The translations under genes were made by a program, and so were the position numbers. A stretch of DNA of 64,000 nt from the NCBI GenBank assembly GCA_025267735.1, contig CM046295.1, positions 13,031,167-13,095,166 on the forward strand, given 5' to 3'. Below the pieces are notes generated by a model. The model had not been told where the DNA came from, ran no database searches, and worked only from the letters and a program-made list of their open reading frames with translations. This DNA comes from Mactra quadrangularis (lineage: Eukaryota; Mollusca; Bivalvia; Venerida; Mactridae). This document shows, piece by piece, positions 23,771-35,546 of the stretch (position 1 is the stretch's first letter; each line of letters begins with the position of its first letter).

Positions 23771-24858
23771 TAACACACAACGATTTTAAACGACTTACAC
23801 CGAGAGCATGTCATAAAAGTTCGACAAAAAAGTGAAAGGGATTGTTCCAAAACCAAGTTTTATGGTCATGTAGGGAAATTGCTCATTGAATGGTATTTCT
23901 CAATTTTATCAATTGAAGGGAAATAACTATATTAAAAATATTCATATTCATAAACTGTAATATTGTATACAAAAGTGTTATTACATATTACATAAAGGGG
24001 GATAACATCAAAAAAGATTGCAGTACGGGTCATGCTCAGAGGAACTTAGTTAGTATCTCTTTATGTCGCAACTAACAATGAATTGTTCAATCACAGTCCG
24101 GCAAACAATAACGCATGGTTCTACATCCAAGTATATATAACACGCAACGACACAGAAGCTAAAATATTGGATCAAATACTTAGAAAAAATTGTGTTGCTA
24201 TTTATAGTGTTATGACTAAATAAATGCAATTCATTGATTAGTCGACACATAGATGATAAGATCATCTGAACGCGACAGCCTGGGTGATTTCAGGAGATCA
24301 CATTACATTGGTCTAAAGGATATTTGTTTGTGGAGCATAAGTTTCATTTTAAAAAGCAGAAAGTTCCAGATACTAGAAACAAACTACATGTACATTCGAT
24401 ACTGATTTGCCACTGGTGAAAGTATGATTTATGAGCTAACACAGTTAAATAATAATAGATCTTACAAACCGAAGGTAAATGACGTCATCTTGGAGATGAA
24501 ATGACGCCACGTTATATTTGATTGCAATGCAATAACAAGACGCCTAGCTAAACAAAATATTCGTTAGATTTAGAATTAGATATGTTTATCTTCAACTTGT
24601 GAACTCTGAAAACGAGATTTTCATTTTTTTACAACAAAACCGAAGAATATTCTCTATTCATGCATTATACTTTACAATGGATTGTTGATAAAAAGATACA
24701 TAAATAAGTTCAACTAGTCTCATTGCTCGTATAGTACCTATCTTTGTTACACGGCTTTCTTCTTTACCTAAAATGAATAAAATACAACACATGTTATAAG
24801 ATGCTGAGAAACTGTTCCATAAAAAGTCTCAAAATTAATTGTTCCATTACATTTTATT

Positions 24859-25060
24859 CAGGCCCGTAGGAACAGGGGGGGGGGCTAGCGGGGCTAAGCC
24901 CCCCCATATTTTCAGCAGTTATAGTGATTGAGCATCTTTATTTAATCAGTCACACTAAATTGATTAATACATGTGTGTATTTTCGGCAACAACTTTTTCT
25001 TAAAATAAATCTCAACAAATTAGCCCCCCCCCAAATCTGAAAATGCTTCATACGTGCCTG
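24859..25060. mobile_element. CAGGC-ended element, copy 2, with empty-site proof
   Basis: Starts CAGGCCCGTAGGAACAGG, ends ACGTGCCTG, flanked by TTATT (24854-24858 and 25061-25065). The paralogous block at 56321-56340 has the same flanks with only one TTATT and no element, so insertion happened after that duplication. Non-coding; G- and C-rich runs occupy both ends. Confidence 0.85.
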
Positions 25061-25308
25061 TTATTGTATAATTTTCGAGCTTACGCACGATTACCGACTG
25101 TATAAAAGTTTAACTTTCATGCTGACGCGCGTTCAACGACTTTCCAACCATTACCATATGACATTGGGTTACTGTTATTTATATATCAATGAATATACAA
25201 AACCACCAACTCCCTGTTACACACGTCATTTCATATATGACTATTTTAAAACTTCATCGCAAGGTTCCATAAGTAACGTAACTCTTACTTCTGACCAGGT
25301 GTTGTCTA

Positions 25309-25436
25309 CAAGTCTAACTTTATCCTATAACCTTTAGCTATAGTTTACAAGTCTTACTTTATCCTATAACTTATAGCTATAGTTTACATGACTTACTTTA
25401 TCATATAACTTATAGCTACAATTTACAAGACTTGTC
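25309..25436. repeat. 39-bp minisatellite, about three units
   Basis: Units with ACAAGTCTTACTTTATCC then AACTTATAGCTATAGTTT. The paralogous site at 56612-57165 has about fourteen units. Confidence 0.85.
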
Positions 25437-26110
25437 TTACATCATCTGTCGGAGATGTAAACGTTTAGTATACGACACAGTAATTGAACTTTTGATCGTC
25501 TACGAGCAAGTCAGAAGATCTATTAACCGAGTCTGAGGTATAAGACAACAATCAACTCAAGTAAATACTGTATATAAACATATTAGACGGAACAGAAGAA
25601 AACAACTGATTGAAAAGCTTATATTACATTTCATCATAGAAGTTGTTTGAATATACAAAATTATACATGTGGCCTTATTGTACAATTTGAATAAATAACT
25701 TTCTTGTAAAAGGTGATCAGAAATTCAATATTTTCCCTGACTTATTTCGTAATAACTTCAATTCATTGTTCAACTGTACATGTTTTATATTATTTGAATT
25801 GATATTTACCAATTGATTTTATTCGTATAAAGATTTCTACATTTGTCAATATGTCTGTTATGCTTTGCTTTGAATATTTAAAGTTTAAACTCTTAGAAAT
25901 CAAATGAAAAGAAATCCTACATTTTAAAGTCTATTTTACAAAGCAAATAAATAGTGTTCAATCGATTATATAATATATGCAGATCGTACTTTTCATGGCG
26001 GTATATAGACAAGTATACACAACAAAATGATCTAATTTATAACTTTTATAAAGTGAGTTATAAGACTGAAAATATATCTTATACAAGAAAGCAATTCTAC
26101 TAAACATGCC

Positions 26111-27196
26111 AGGTTCTTTATTGCCTGTTTGTTCAAATGTACGAGAGGACTCCTATTTTATATTTAAAAATAGAACATTGACTTGGGGGCAAAATACAAG
26201 TTTACAAACTGGTTGGTCAGACTGAGGAAGGCATATGACCCGATACGCAGCAATGCAGCAAACATTCTTTTTAATTTTGTTAATCAAAGTAAAAATTTAA
26301 TGTTGCTAGGCAGAAAACCATGGACTTTCAGAATGTTACATAAACATATACATATAACTGTATAAATAATATTCAAAGAAGCAAATCTCTAAGTATCATG
26401 TCTGTATGCGATTTATGGACTGAATGACGTTAAAATCAGCCAATATCAGAATTATGGACTGGGTGCCTGGTCAACGCGCGATTTATGGAATGGATGACGA
26501 CATACCAAACGTACAAGGGCGTATGCAAATAAGGTAAATATATTTCATATGTTAAGACTGTGAAGTGTATAAACATTTTATAAATGTATATACATGTATA
26601 CTTTAGTATCGTGACTTGGATTATTATATGTAATGAACCACAGGCTGCCGACATGAAACAGTCCCATCAATATTGTATACACACACACATACATAATTAT
26701 ATAGTAAAGGTATGTAACTCATCACCTCAGAAACCTCAAAAAATGACATGTGTAACGGGCTCCTGTGTTTTTATTTTTGGATCGATTTTTTAAAAATTGG
26801 TCTTATTTATCAAAGAAATGGTTAATCTGTTGATTGAATATAAAAGCTTATTTATTAAAAGCCAATGAAGAAAGTTAAAAGACGTTAAACAGGAAAATTG
26901 TTTAGGTCGTAATGGATCCTATCAACCAAAAAACCTTTTCCTTCCCGAACGTAACTCATAGATGTGTACGTGGAACTCCGATAAAAATGAACTAAAACAG
27001 AGAAAATAATATTTAAAGTCACTAGCCTCTCTCACAGTAGTCTAAGGCAAACCATTTGATCACTATCATAAAATTTCATTGACTTGTCGTGAGTTTTTTT
27101 CGTTGGCCTCCATTTTGAGAAAGAAGTCTAGGCTAAAACCGAAATCATACCGTTTTACGGATGATACAACTCTACCCGAGGACAACTCAACCCGTC
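26111..27196. other. Non-coding, nothing recognised
   Basis: Short open frames on both strands near 26436-26793 lack any protein signature. Confidence 0.4.
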
Positions 27197-27458
27197 CAGT
27201 ACAGTACAGTACAGTACAGTACAGTACAGTACAGTACAGTACAGTACAGTACAGTACAGTACAGTACAGTACAGTACAGTACAGTACAGTACAGTACAGT
27301 ACAGTACAGTACAGTACAGTACAGTACAGTACAGTACAGTACAGTACAGTACAGTACAGTACAGTACAGTACAGTACAGTACAGTACAGTACAGTACAGT
27401 ACAGTACAGTACAGTACAGTACAGTACAGTACAGTACAGTACAGTACAGTACAGTACA
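27197..27458. repeat. Pure (CAGTA)n pentanucleotide array, about 52 copies
   Basis: 262 uninterrupted bases of the 5-bp unit CAGTA. It keeps all three frames open on both strands, which creates spurious YSTVQ / LYCTV repeat frames. It sits directly at the 3' end of a retroelement-like sequence on the minus strand (27459 onward). Confidence 0.97.
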
Positions 27459-27545
27459 AACTTTATTTATTGTCGGATATTTTGTAACAAGATACATATT
27501 TAACATTAGCTATGAATAGCTATTCATACCGACATAAAAGTAGCT
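27459..27545 (-). mobile_element. 3' end of the same LINE/SINE-like element as at 1-200
   Basis: Read on the minus strand it gives TCCGACAATAAATAAAGTTT followed by TACTG units, matching TCCGACATTAAATAAAGTTT followed by TTGTA units at about 150-190. Homology continues at least 60 bases further upstream in both. Confidence 0.65.
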
Positions 27546-28390
27546 TTTGTAGTAAGCTTGCTATACTGATTTCTCAAAAGTGGTATATAATACTTGTCAG
27601 ACAAATTCGAACAATTAAAACATGAAGAGTGTTTTGTCAAAACAGGGATTGTTAAATATTTTCGGAAGTGCTATATCATCAATATAAAGCAAATCATAAA
27701 ATTAGATGGAATATAGCGACAAATAAAACTGAAACTTTTATATGTGTATTCATAAAAGTAAATACTTTGAAACTATGCCACAATATCGCTGACTTTGGTG
27801 TTTCCCTCGTAAAAGGATAATTCCAAGATTAATAGCACAATAACATGTTATCTTAACATAATTGCCTTATATACTTTCAGCTTGTCAGATGTTAATAAGC
27901 AAGTATGTGAGCGAAGTATATATTTTTGTTCAACATCGCGTACGTATTACTAAAATCAGACAATAATTAAAACACTTACAGCTCTTTAAAACTTTGAGTC
28001 CAAGCAGAATTTTCACTGTTTTCTTCTATAAACCGTAGCATTTTTGATGTTACAGTCATGTGGTATTGCCATCGTGATATAATATCATCACGTGACCGTT
28101 TTCAATATGGTAAAACATATAATTTAAATTGTTGAACTCACGTGGACAAAAACACGTTTAAACATCTATAGTACAGATTCCCCTGATCTTATTATAGCCA
28201 CGCCTATAAATGTTAATGAGCTTGCCAGTCAGACACAATTTAATAGTAATAGTATCAATAAAGAAACCAGAGTTAAAACATCGTATATATACAATGAAGC
28301 TCTATTATTCTTATATGTTTATGTCCTTATTTTCCAATTAACAATACCACTCACACAACTCAACAACCTCCAGTCTGAATATGGGACATC
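27546..28390. other. Non-coding, nothing recognised
   Basis: AT-rich; no motif or shared repeat noticed. Confidence 0.4.
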
Positions 28391-28733
28391 AGTCAGTTAT
28401 TTCCCCTTGTACACTTTTCAAATTGGTAGGTCCAATCAGTTGGATTTCTCGGATTTTACCCTTACTTATTAATGTCAATTTGCCACAATTAATCTTAAAT
28501 TACTTTTTTGTAAATTATCTAATTTGTAGGAAATTCAAGCTAAGTATTGTTAGGGTTAAGAACTATCTAAATTTCATTACTCCTGTTAATATATTGATTT
28601 ACAAGAAAAATATAAGATGAAATATATTATTATCCTTACGTAGTACTTCAATGATAAAATCCGAGGATTTCTACTCATAGAACCTACTTACCAATTGGAT
28701 TGCTTCAGATTTTATTTAGGAATAATAACTGAC
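28391..28733. mobile_element. TIR element copy 2 (AGTCAGTT ends), compact
   Basis: AGTCAGTTATT at the left and AATAACTGAC at the right. Internal sequence collinear with 1877-2563 except for that copy's insertion. A good reference for the family's length (343 bp). Non-coding. Confidence 0.75.
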
Positions 28734-29324
28734 AAAAAACCCTCATCATTGTAACCGACACATTAAAATTAAACTTACATAAGTGTTAACTTTTTTCATC
28801 GACTTTGTAGTAAACAGTTTCTGGCTTTAATGTCCTTATTCGTACACCATTGTAAAAAAAAACTTGCCTATTGAAATTATTTTTGTAAAAACTCTGGATT
28901 CATAAAATTGAAAACTAATGAAGGCATGTAATATTTTGTTTGAAATGTTTGAGAATTTCTTTTTTACCTATAATGTAATATTGGCCTCATAGGTGGATCT
29001 AGAAGGGTTCCGGGGTTCCGGACCCCTTCATGGAGTTTCCAAATGTACCTGTTCATTAGTGAATTTCTTGAATGTAAGTAATTTTTAAGTAGCATAAAGC
29101 AAGTTTTACTGGTGCTTAACATAGATTAAATGGTTATGGAGTTTTATTATTAATATACTGCATTATTCTGCGAATGCGTATAATGTGGCTGTGTTTTTAA
29201 GTTAAGACCCCTTCTACTTCTTCGGCCCTCAAGAAAACATTTAACGTTTAACATATTGTCAAGGTCAAGGTCGAATACGAAGGGATTGCACAAACAGGTA
29301 TTTTTCAACTATATCAAATTATCT
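28734..29324. other. Non-coding; possible old repeat at 28985-29225
   Basis: GGATCTAGAAGGGTTCCGG and a later CCCCTTCTACTTCTTC are weakly inverted and may be ends of an old element. Otherwise nothing recognised. Confidence 0.35.
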
Positions 29325-29618
29325 ATTTTTGCTTGGGTTTAACGTTGTAGCAACGCACTATGTATTTGCAAATGACGATGGCCAGTCAAACTACTCACTG
29401 TTCATGGAAAGGCTTAATATCTGGATTCAGCTGTTACACAGTTTCTAGGCGCATACAACTATGACAACTACCTTACATGATTAAGAATCAGTGACCGGAG
29501 AAATAATAGCCGTAGAAATTATTTCATTTTTAAACTTCACTCTGCCTTGCAATCGAACCCAAGACCCCTTTATGCATTGACATGTGTGCAACTGACTGAG
29601 CTAGCGTGGTTAGATATC
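29325..29618 (-). mobile_element. tRNA-derived SINE (TAGCTCAG type), copy 1
   Basis: The minus strand head has TAGCTCAGTCAGTTGCAC (box A) and GGTTCGATTGC (box B). The body shares TCTACGGC, CTCCGGTCACTGATTCTTAA-like and ACAGCTGAATCC pieces with 40240-40508. The 3' end reads AACGTTAAACCCAAGC, similar to the LINE's GTAAAACCCAAAC end. Confidence 0.75.
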
Positions 29619-29719
29619 AAATAATCGTAACTTTTATGTCAACCATTTCATTATTTTGCTTTGACAATTTTATTGCTTAAGTGTACACGTTTGTTTAAAA
29701 TCATGTCATTTAATGACAA

Positions 29720-29912
29720 CGACGACGATGATGATACATGACCCTGACAGATTTGATTACGATGATGATGATTATGATGATGATGACGGTGATTACTGAT
29801 TAAATAAACAAATTATCATGACATATTTAATAATGATAAATATGATAATGATGATGATGATCCTGATGTTGATGATGATGATGGTAATGATGATGATACG
29901 ACGGTGATCACT
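29720..29912. repeat. Imperfect GAT/ATG trinucleotide repeats
   Basis: Several runs of GATGATGATG interrupted by short unique bases. Confidence 0.85.
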
Positions 29913-30744
29913 GTCAAAAAAGGATCAATAACCATGACATATTTTATTACTATACTGATGATAAATTTGTTATAAAGTTGATTTATATTTACAAAGTACA
30001 CATGTACATCATTGAAATTTTCATTCCGGTGTACTTTGAGTTTTTTGTTTGTCCGTACTAGGATTTTTGTGTAATTTATACTTACATAAAATATATACAT
30101 GTAAATGTATTTTCTTTGATAATTACAAAAAAAAAACGAGTTATACCGCTCGTTACGAAAGGCTGTAATCAGAATTAAATCGAGTTTTTACAACGGAAAT
30201 ATTCTAGGTTACGAAAATCTACGGGTGATCACTATTGGAATTGTTTATTATTGGTGTAGAAATACGCGAGTTTAAATTGGTACGAAAAGAATATGAAACA
30301 AATACTATAGGTTATTTCAAACATCTAGTGCATATGTCAGGGTTTTGTATAAAAATGTACGATATTGAAAAGATAACGTAAACAATACCGAACTTGTTCT
30401 CGATAAACTTCCGTATCGGTTTTCGGATAAACTCGTCAAACGATCGAATCTAAATTTATATGCAATCTGTTTAAATAATAGACTTATTACATGGTTTACG
30501 GAGTATTCCGAGCGCAGCATACGATTGTTAACGAACAAACATCGATTAAAAGTTAAACCTTGTGTTGTAATACACAAGTTAAAATATGATAGCATTCCAC
30601 AGTGCATTCAATATCATTGAAGTATAAAAATGAGGATTATTACAAAAGTTCCTGAATTTTTTATGTGGCGCAGTAGTTGATAGCATCCGAAGGTTTTTGG
30701 TCGGCTTATAGTAAGGGTTAAACAATACAGTACAAACAGCCCCG

Positions 30745-30875
30745 TGAGAACTCAACCCGAAGACAACTCAACCCGTGCAATACTTATCTCTAAGTTGGGA
30801 CAAATCAATCCGTTAGTATGAGATTGAGCTGTCTGGGGTTGAGTTGTCTATGGGTTGAGTTGTTACGACACTTCC
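30745..30875. repeat. Foldback of CAACTCAACCC motifs
   Basis: Two AACTCAACCCG units separated by a few bases are followed, after about 50 bases, by two inverted GGGTTGAGTTGT units. Related fragments lie at 18830-18870 and 27180-27195. Non-coding. Confidence 0.65.
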
Positions 30876-32160
30876 GTTACGGAACGTATTGAAACGTTCG
30901 AGGTAACTTAACATGCGACTGAACACGCTGCAGTATTGCAATATACACTGTATGTCAATACGTATCGGTTTATACGAAGCATGATTTGATGCGCGTGCAT
31001 TGTCTTAATTGCATCAAATTAACATATAAATGTGTATTCCCAGACGATCTCTTATCCAAATGTTATCATCAATTGTGGCAAATGAACACTATATTAGACA
31101 AAGGCATTCTTATTGCAATATTAACCATTATATCGGTTAACAGTTTCACTCCAGCAAATATCAAACTATACATTAAGAAAAATATGTTTCTAGATTACAC
31201 GATTTTCGTTGTATCAAAATAAAGTTACACTGTTATTGTTTATTTATACATATTGTTTCTTAAACTATGTTTAAGACCGTGTCAACACAATTAATGTAAC
31301 ACGTGTTTTACGACTGCAAGCGTTACTAACCTAGCTTTTCTGGATCCTTGTATATAACAAGCACTCATATACTCCTCCACAAGGCAAGCAACCTCTCCTT
31401 ATACCTTGTTAATAAACGTTATAGTAAAATTCCCATGGTAGAGTATAACCGCACCGGTAGGGATTCGAACCTGAAACCCCTTGGGGGCACTAGATTCAAA
31501 TTCCAAACAAGTGCGACACAGAATCGTGTTAGAATCAGAACATGTATAAATCTATTATAAAGGTATCAATCTACCGATATGTTTATTTGATTTAAAACAA
31601 ATCTAAAATCATCCACTCGCTCATTCAATCATGATTTTATCTCACAACTTCGCAACGGGTCACGTTCAGTTGGATTTTGTTTTTATAATATTCTAGACGC
31701 AATCATTGTGCTTAATAAGTTTTTTATATCGTCTATGTGACGCCATTCGTAAAGAACTGCCTAATTATAGCCAGTGAATAAAACACAACATTAAACTGGC
31801 TTGCTAACTCGGTCTAAAAATAGAGATTACGACTGTTTCATATATATGAAAGCTATGCATTGATTGGTCGACACCAAGGTTATCTGATCTTGATAACCAT
31901 GTACGATGTCGGGGGTCTAAAAATAGCGGTCTAAAGGATATCTGGAAATAGAGACGGAAACTTTTTAACGACCCTTGGATACATCAATACATTGTATGTT
32001 TACTGCCTTATATGGATATGGTTTTACATAAAGCAGTATTTATTCGTCTCTAAACGAAGATTAACGCAACGCTACACTGTAGTATAGTGAAATAACATTT
32101 TAAAGATATAAACCGCTGGATCATATAGAAGAAGCTAAGCGTTAAGTTTTAACTGATATT
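30876..32160. other. Upstream region of gene 2
   Basis: Positions 30955-31106 match 3451-3612 upstream of gene 1. A SINE (31328-31515) lies between that block and the gene. No core promoter could be fixed. The open frame at 30986-31222 is in the shared block but its translation is not conserved between the copies. Confidence 0.5.
31328..31515 (-). mobile_element. tRNA-derived SINE (TAGCGCAGTTGG type), copy 3
   Basis: The minus strand carries an intact box B GGTTCGAATCCC but a decayed box A. The body matches 16003-16213. Confidence 0.65.
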
Positions 32161-32175
32161 TTTGTATTTAGTAAA
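32161..32175 (+). promoter_or_regulatory. Likely splice acceptor just before the gene 2 start codon
   Basis: TTTGTATTTAG ends at 32171, four bases before ATG. Compare genes 1 and 3. Confidence 0.45.
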
Positions 32176-32540
32176 ATGGCTGAAAAAAGAGAAATTGACA
32201 ATCTTAGTTGTTCACAATTGAATGCGACTGACGAATACCATACGCTATGTTGTACTCGTTGTGCAAAAGATAGGAGAAACAAACCGTCTGTGAAATACTG
32301 TACAACGTGTTGTGAATATTTTTGTAAGGATTGTTTGGAAAATCATAACAGTTTTCCTGTCATGGCTAAACACCCGACTGTTGATACTGACACCCTTGGA
32401 AATACTTCGAAGACAACTGGTGACGAAATGTATGCAGTGCCGACAGAATTTTGTCCACGTCACCCATTGAAAGTGATCGAAATGTATTGCCGGAGTGAAG
32501 ATATCGTAGGGTGTAGCGTTTGTTTTAATCTAGAGCACAA
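32176..32540 (+). CDS. Gene 2 coding exon 1: double B-box part of a TRIM-like protein
   Basis: 365 bases, exactly the length of the gene 1 and gene 3 counterparts. After MAEKREIDNLSCSQLNATDE it has B-box 1 (CTRC, CTTC, CKDC, then H) and the first six ligands of B-box 2 (C-x2-H, C, C-x2-C, H). The donor is GTAAGT after the second base of codon 122. No RING domain. It differs from gene 1 mainly in the loop between the two B-boxes (TDTLGNTSKTTGDEMYA). Expected zinc-binding and self-association role as in TRIM proteins. Confidence 0.87.
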
Positions 32541-33844
32541 GTAAGTGAATACGTTTTAGATGGGGTTTCCCCATGTTAAGTAGTGGACTGTAGCAATTCC
32601 TCATTAAAATCCGCCGCAGAAGATTACATTAGGCCGCGCACTTGAATTTAAAGCCATTATTACTACTGCAATAAATGTAGTTAACGCGTTAACAAGCAGG
32701 CGACATGCTGAAAGGTTCCTTGCATCGCTTCCGTGTGTTGTATATGTCATATATTCCATCAAAGCAATCATTTCCGACAGCGCTATTGCTGTTTTGATTA
32801 GATTTATGAACACTAGTCAGTTACTTCCCCTTACAAACTCTTCAAATATGTAGGTCCATATATTTGGGTTACTCGGATTATCAAGACATACATCTGATAA
32901 AATAATTTGATATTCTTACATAGAAATTCAATTATAACATCCGAGGGTTCCAATTGATGTGACCTGCTTACTGCTAGATCTATTCAGATTATATCAAGGA
33001 ACGATAATTGCCAAATTGTCCTTATTCTTATGAGGCAGCTTTTTATAATTTTATCTCTCAATCTCTATATCAAGTGAAATATTACACACTGACTGCAAAA
33101 CAAAATTAAACACTTGACTGGAACGGTTATATGTGGCAATAATCGATGAAAATATACGATTGTCATTGAAAAGAAAATATAATCTTATATTTTTATCGTA
33201 AAATGACCTCATCTTTGAGGATTAAGGACGTCATCCTGGATAAGAAATGATTTTACGTTACAATTCGTGAAAAATCCTCAAAAGTTAGCAAATAGAAAGA
33301 GAATACTCATTATTGTTTTGTAAGATTGTTTGATTTCTCGTGAGCTCAGAAAACTGCATTTTCACTTGTGCTTATGCCACTCGTTAATAAAATGTTTTCT
33401 TAGTTCACTCGATGAAATAAAGATGTATCTCACACCAAATTTTACGAACATCATCTACACAATATTTCAAATGGCTCTTAACCGAAGAAAAAACTTTCCA
33501 AATGTATTTTCTACTCAGTTTACCATATTTATTTCAAATCGAAAGTAGATTGAAACCGAAAATAGAATTTACAATTCAATATTCAAACATAGTTTTTATC
33601 CCAATTTTTAAAGATTAAGTCACGTGATAAAAATAATCAATATTATGTAATTTAATCATAGACATAGTTTATTTATGACAAAAATGAACTCGTATAATTA
33701 TTTTAGAACATGTATGAACGTTATTGACCAAATTTAACCAAATCTTAAGTACAGAAAATATGTGACGTAGCAATGTTACTGATGACGTCACAATTGTCAT
33801 ACATGAAACATCATAAAAATGGATGTTTTTTATTTTTGTTTCAG
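32541..33844 (+). other. Gene 2 intron, 1304 bp
   Basis: GTAAGT..TTTCAG, phase 2. Contains a 198-bp TIR element (32815-33012) and otherwise AT-rich sequence. A GACGTCATC-containing stretch near 33220 resembles 24480-24520 in the block downstream of gene 1. Confidence 0.8.
32815..33012. mobile_element. TIR element copy 3 (AGTCAGTT ends), internally deleted
   Basis: Left end AGTCAGTTACTTCCCC, right end ACGATAATTGCC-like and decayed. Retains both outer parts of the 28391-28733 element but lacks the middle. Confidence 0.65.
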
Positions 33845-35318
33845 ATCATGTAATGATATTCATTACATCACTAAATATGTTGTAGACAACAATCCAACAC
33901 GTACAATTCGCAAAGTTCATCAAAAACTAGGTGAAACAGAGAAAAACATTGATGATTTAGAAACTAAGTTAAACAAATTTGATGGGGAGTTTGAAAAAAA
34001 TAAATCTAAATGCAAACAGGCAATTAAGCAATACAGAAAAGAAATCAACGATGCTATTGATGACATTGAAAGACGAACATTATCTGAATTAGAGAGAGAA
34101 TACAACATATGCAGACAAAATAAGAATACACAAAGTAAGACAATTCAAGAAATGAAATCAGATCTGAAGCGGTACCGCAGTGATCTTGAATCAGAACAGG
34201 TTAATCTGTCACAGAAATTTGTATTGTCTATCATGGGTCAAACATTGATCAAACAAACAGAAATAATGGGCTCAATATTAACTGAGAACCAAACATCTAC
34301 ACCACAGTTTAGTAGAAATACTAACATATTAGCTTTTCTATTAAATGTTCTAACTTTAGGACTGATAAGTTCTCCAGGACATCAAGACACCATGAAAACA
34401 TCATCAAGAGAAAAAAAAACCAGTCAACCAACATCTACCACCACTACAACAACAATAACTGGTGCTACCGGAAATAGTATAGGTACATGTAATGTAAGAA
34501 AAGTATCACAGAAATCAAATAAACAATGTTTATACAAAGTAGTAAATACATCTGAATATAACATAAAACAGTCTGATGATAGAACATTATGTTATATATG
34601 TTCATCATGTATAGTAGATGATAGTTGTACAGTACTTGCTGACAGGAACAATAGTAAGTTAAAATTAGTTGATAGTAAAACTTATAACATTATTTCATCA
34701 TTAGTATTAGATGCTGTACCTATGTCAGTTTGTAGACTAGATAGTGGAGGGGTAGTAGTAGGTTTTAATAATAGAACGATACAGTTTATATCATATAAAG
34801 ATAAACTTGTTGTTACTCGTACACTAAGTATGGAACATGTTTTTAGTTGTATAACTGTATGTAATGATAGTATGTTTGTATCTAGTTCTAGAAAATTGTA
34901 TATTTATAATTTACAAGGTAAATCTTTGAAATCCTTTTCTAATATAAAGTCTGGAAATGAAACATTCTCTGATATCCGTGACGTCACTATAAGTGATGAT
35001 CACAGTATGATTCATATTGTTGACTATGATAGGGGTGTTATAACATTAGATATGAATGGTAAGATTTGTTGGGAGTTTTCAGATAAAGTATTGAATAGAG
35101 CAAGGGGGGTTTGTACTGATGGTTTAGGTAATGTTCTAGTATGTGGTGCTTTGTCATACAATGTTATAATGTTAAGTCAAGGTGGTGATTATATAGGAGA
35201 AATTGTTACACGACAAGATGATTTGATTAGTCCATATTCAGTATGTTATGATACAAATAGAAATACTTTGATTGTTGGTGGTTATGTTAATAACATTAAT
35301 GTATTCTCTTTAGAATAA
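33845..35318 (+). CDS. Gene 2 coding exon 2: coiled coil, hydrophobic linker and NHL-like propeller
   Basis: 1474 bases, identical in length to gene 1's exon 2; the spliced product is 612 residues. Begins SCNDIHYITKYV, giving the final B-box 2 Cys and His. The coiled coil spans about residues 135-245 (KQYRKEINDAIDDIERRTL). Then come ILAFLLNVLTLGLIS, a Thr-rich linker (TSTTTTTTITGATG) and the propeller ending VNNINVFSLE. The blade with TIQFISYKDKLVV resembles gene 3, while ADRNNSKLK matches gene 4, a mosaic pattern. A near-consensus AATAAA lies 70 bases past the stop. This is the best candidate for an intact, compact member of the family. Confidence 0.9.
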
Positions 35319-35387
35319 CAAACATAAATTACACAATATAAGATTTATATAGAATGTAAGTTTGAATTGGCAGTATCCTCTGTAAAC

Positions 35388-35393
35388 AATAAA
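35388..35393 (+). terminator. Candidate polyadenylation signal of gene 2
   Basis: AATAAA 70 bases past the stop. Gene 3 has AATAAA at 51527-51532, also 70 bases past its ancestral stop position. The SINE insertion duplicated the motif at 35553-35558. Confidence 0.55.
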
Positions 35394-35395
35394 TA

Positions 35396-35546
35396 GCCGC
35401 GGCCGTGGCTTAGTGGTTAGCATGTCTGACTTCGAATCCGGAGATCCGGGTTCGAATCCCGGTCGCGGCAGGTCAAACCCTATACATGAATTGTCGGCCT
35501 CGTGGTAGGGTAAGTTAGTACTGGTAAAAGAAAAGGTGAAAAAAAG
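35396..35546 (+). mobile_element. tRNA-Arg-like SINE, short form, 14-bp target duplication
   Basis: The tRNA-like head (35396-35469) has acceptor halves GCCGCGG/TCGCGGC, box A TGGCTTAGTGG, box B GGTTCGAATCCC, and a CTTCGAA anticodon-like loop as in tRNA-Arg (TCG). Body GGTCAAACCC..GTAGGGT and an A-rich end. Flanked by GTAAACAATAAATA at 35382-35395 and 35547-35560. The body and poor anticodon stem argue against a working tRNA gene. Confidence 0.85.

Larger units (their letters stand above)
21870..26110. repeat. Segmental duplication block downstream of gene 1
   Basis: Collinear with 53080-57900 downstream of gene 3: the same MITE, the same GTGAGAGGTTTATTGG start, the same tRNA-like heads, the same GGGAAATTGCTCATTGA stretch and the same minisatellite, in the same order. 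Differences are an extra element here at 24859-25060 and expansions in the other copy. Short open frames inside are not conserved as proteins. Confidence 0.8.

Noticed and set aside
27066..27519. Open frames of 90-146 codons on both strands reading YSTVQ or LYCTV repeats
   Set aside because: They are produced by the CAGTA pentamer array, which has no stop codon in any frame.
35396..35469. Functional tRNA-Arg gene
   Set aside because: Acceptor and both promoter boxes are good, but the anticodon stem is poor, the sequence continues into a shared SINE body, and it has a target-site duplication.
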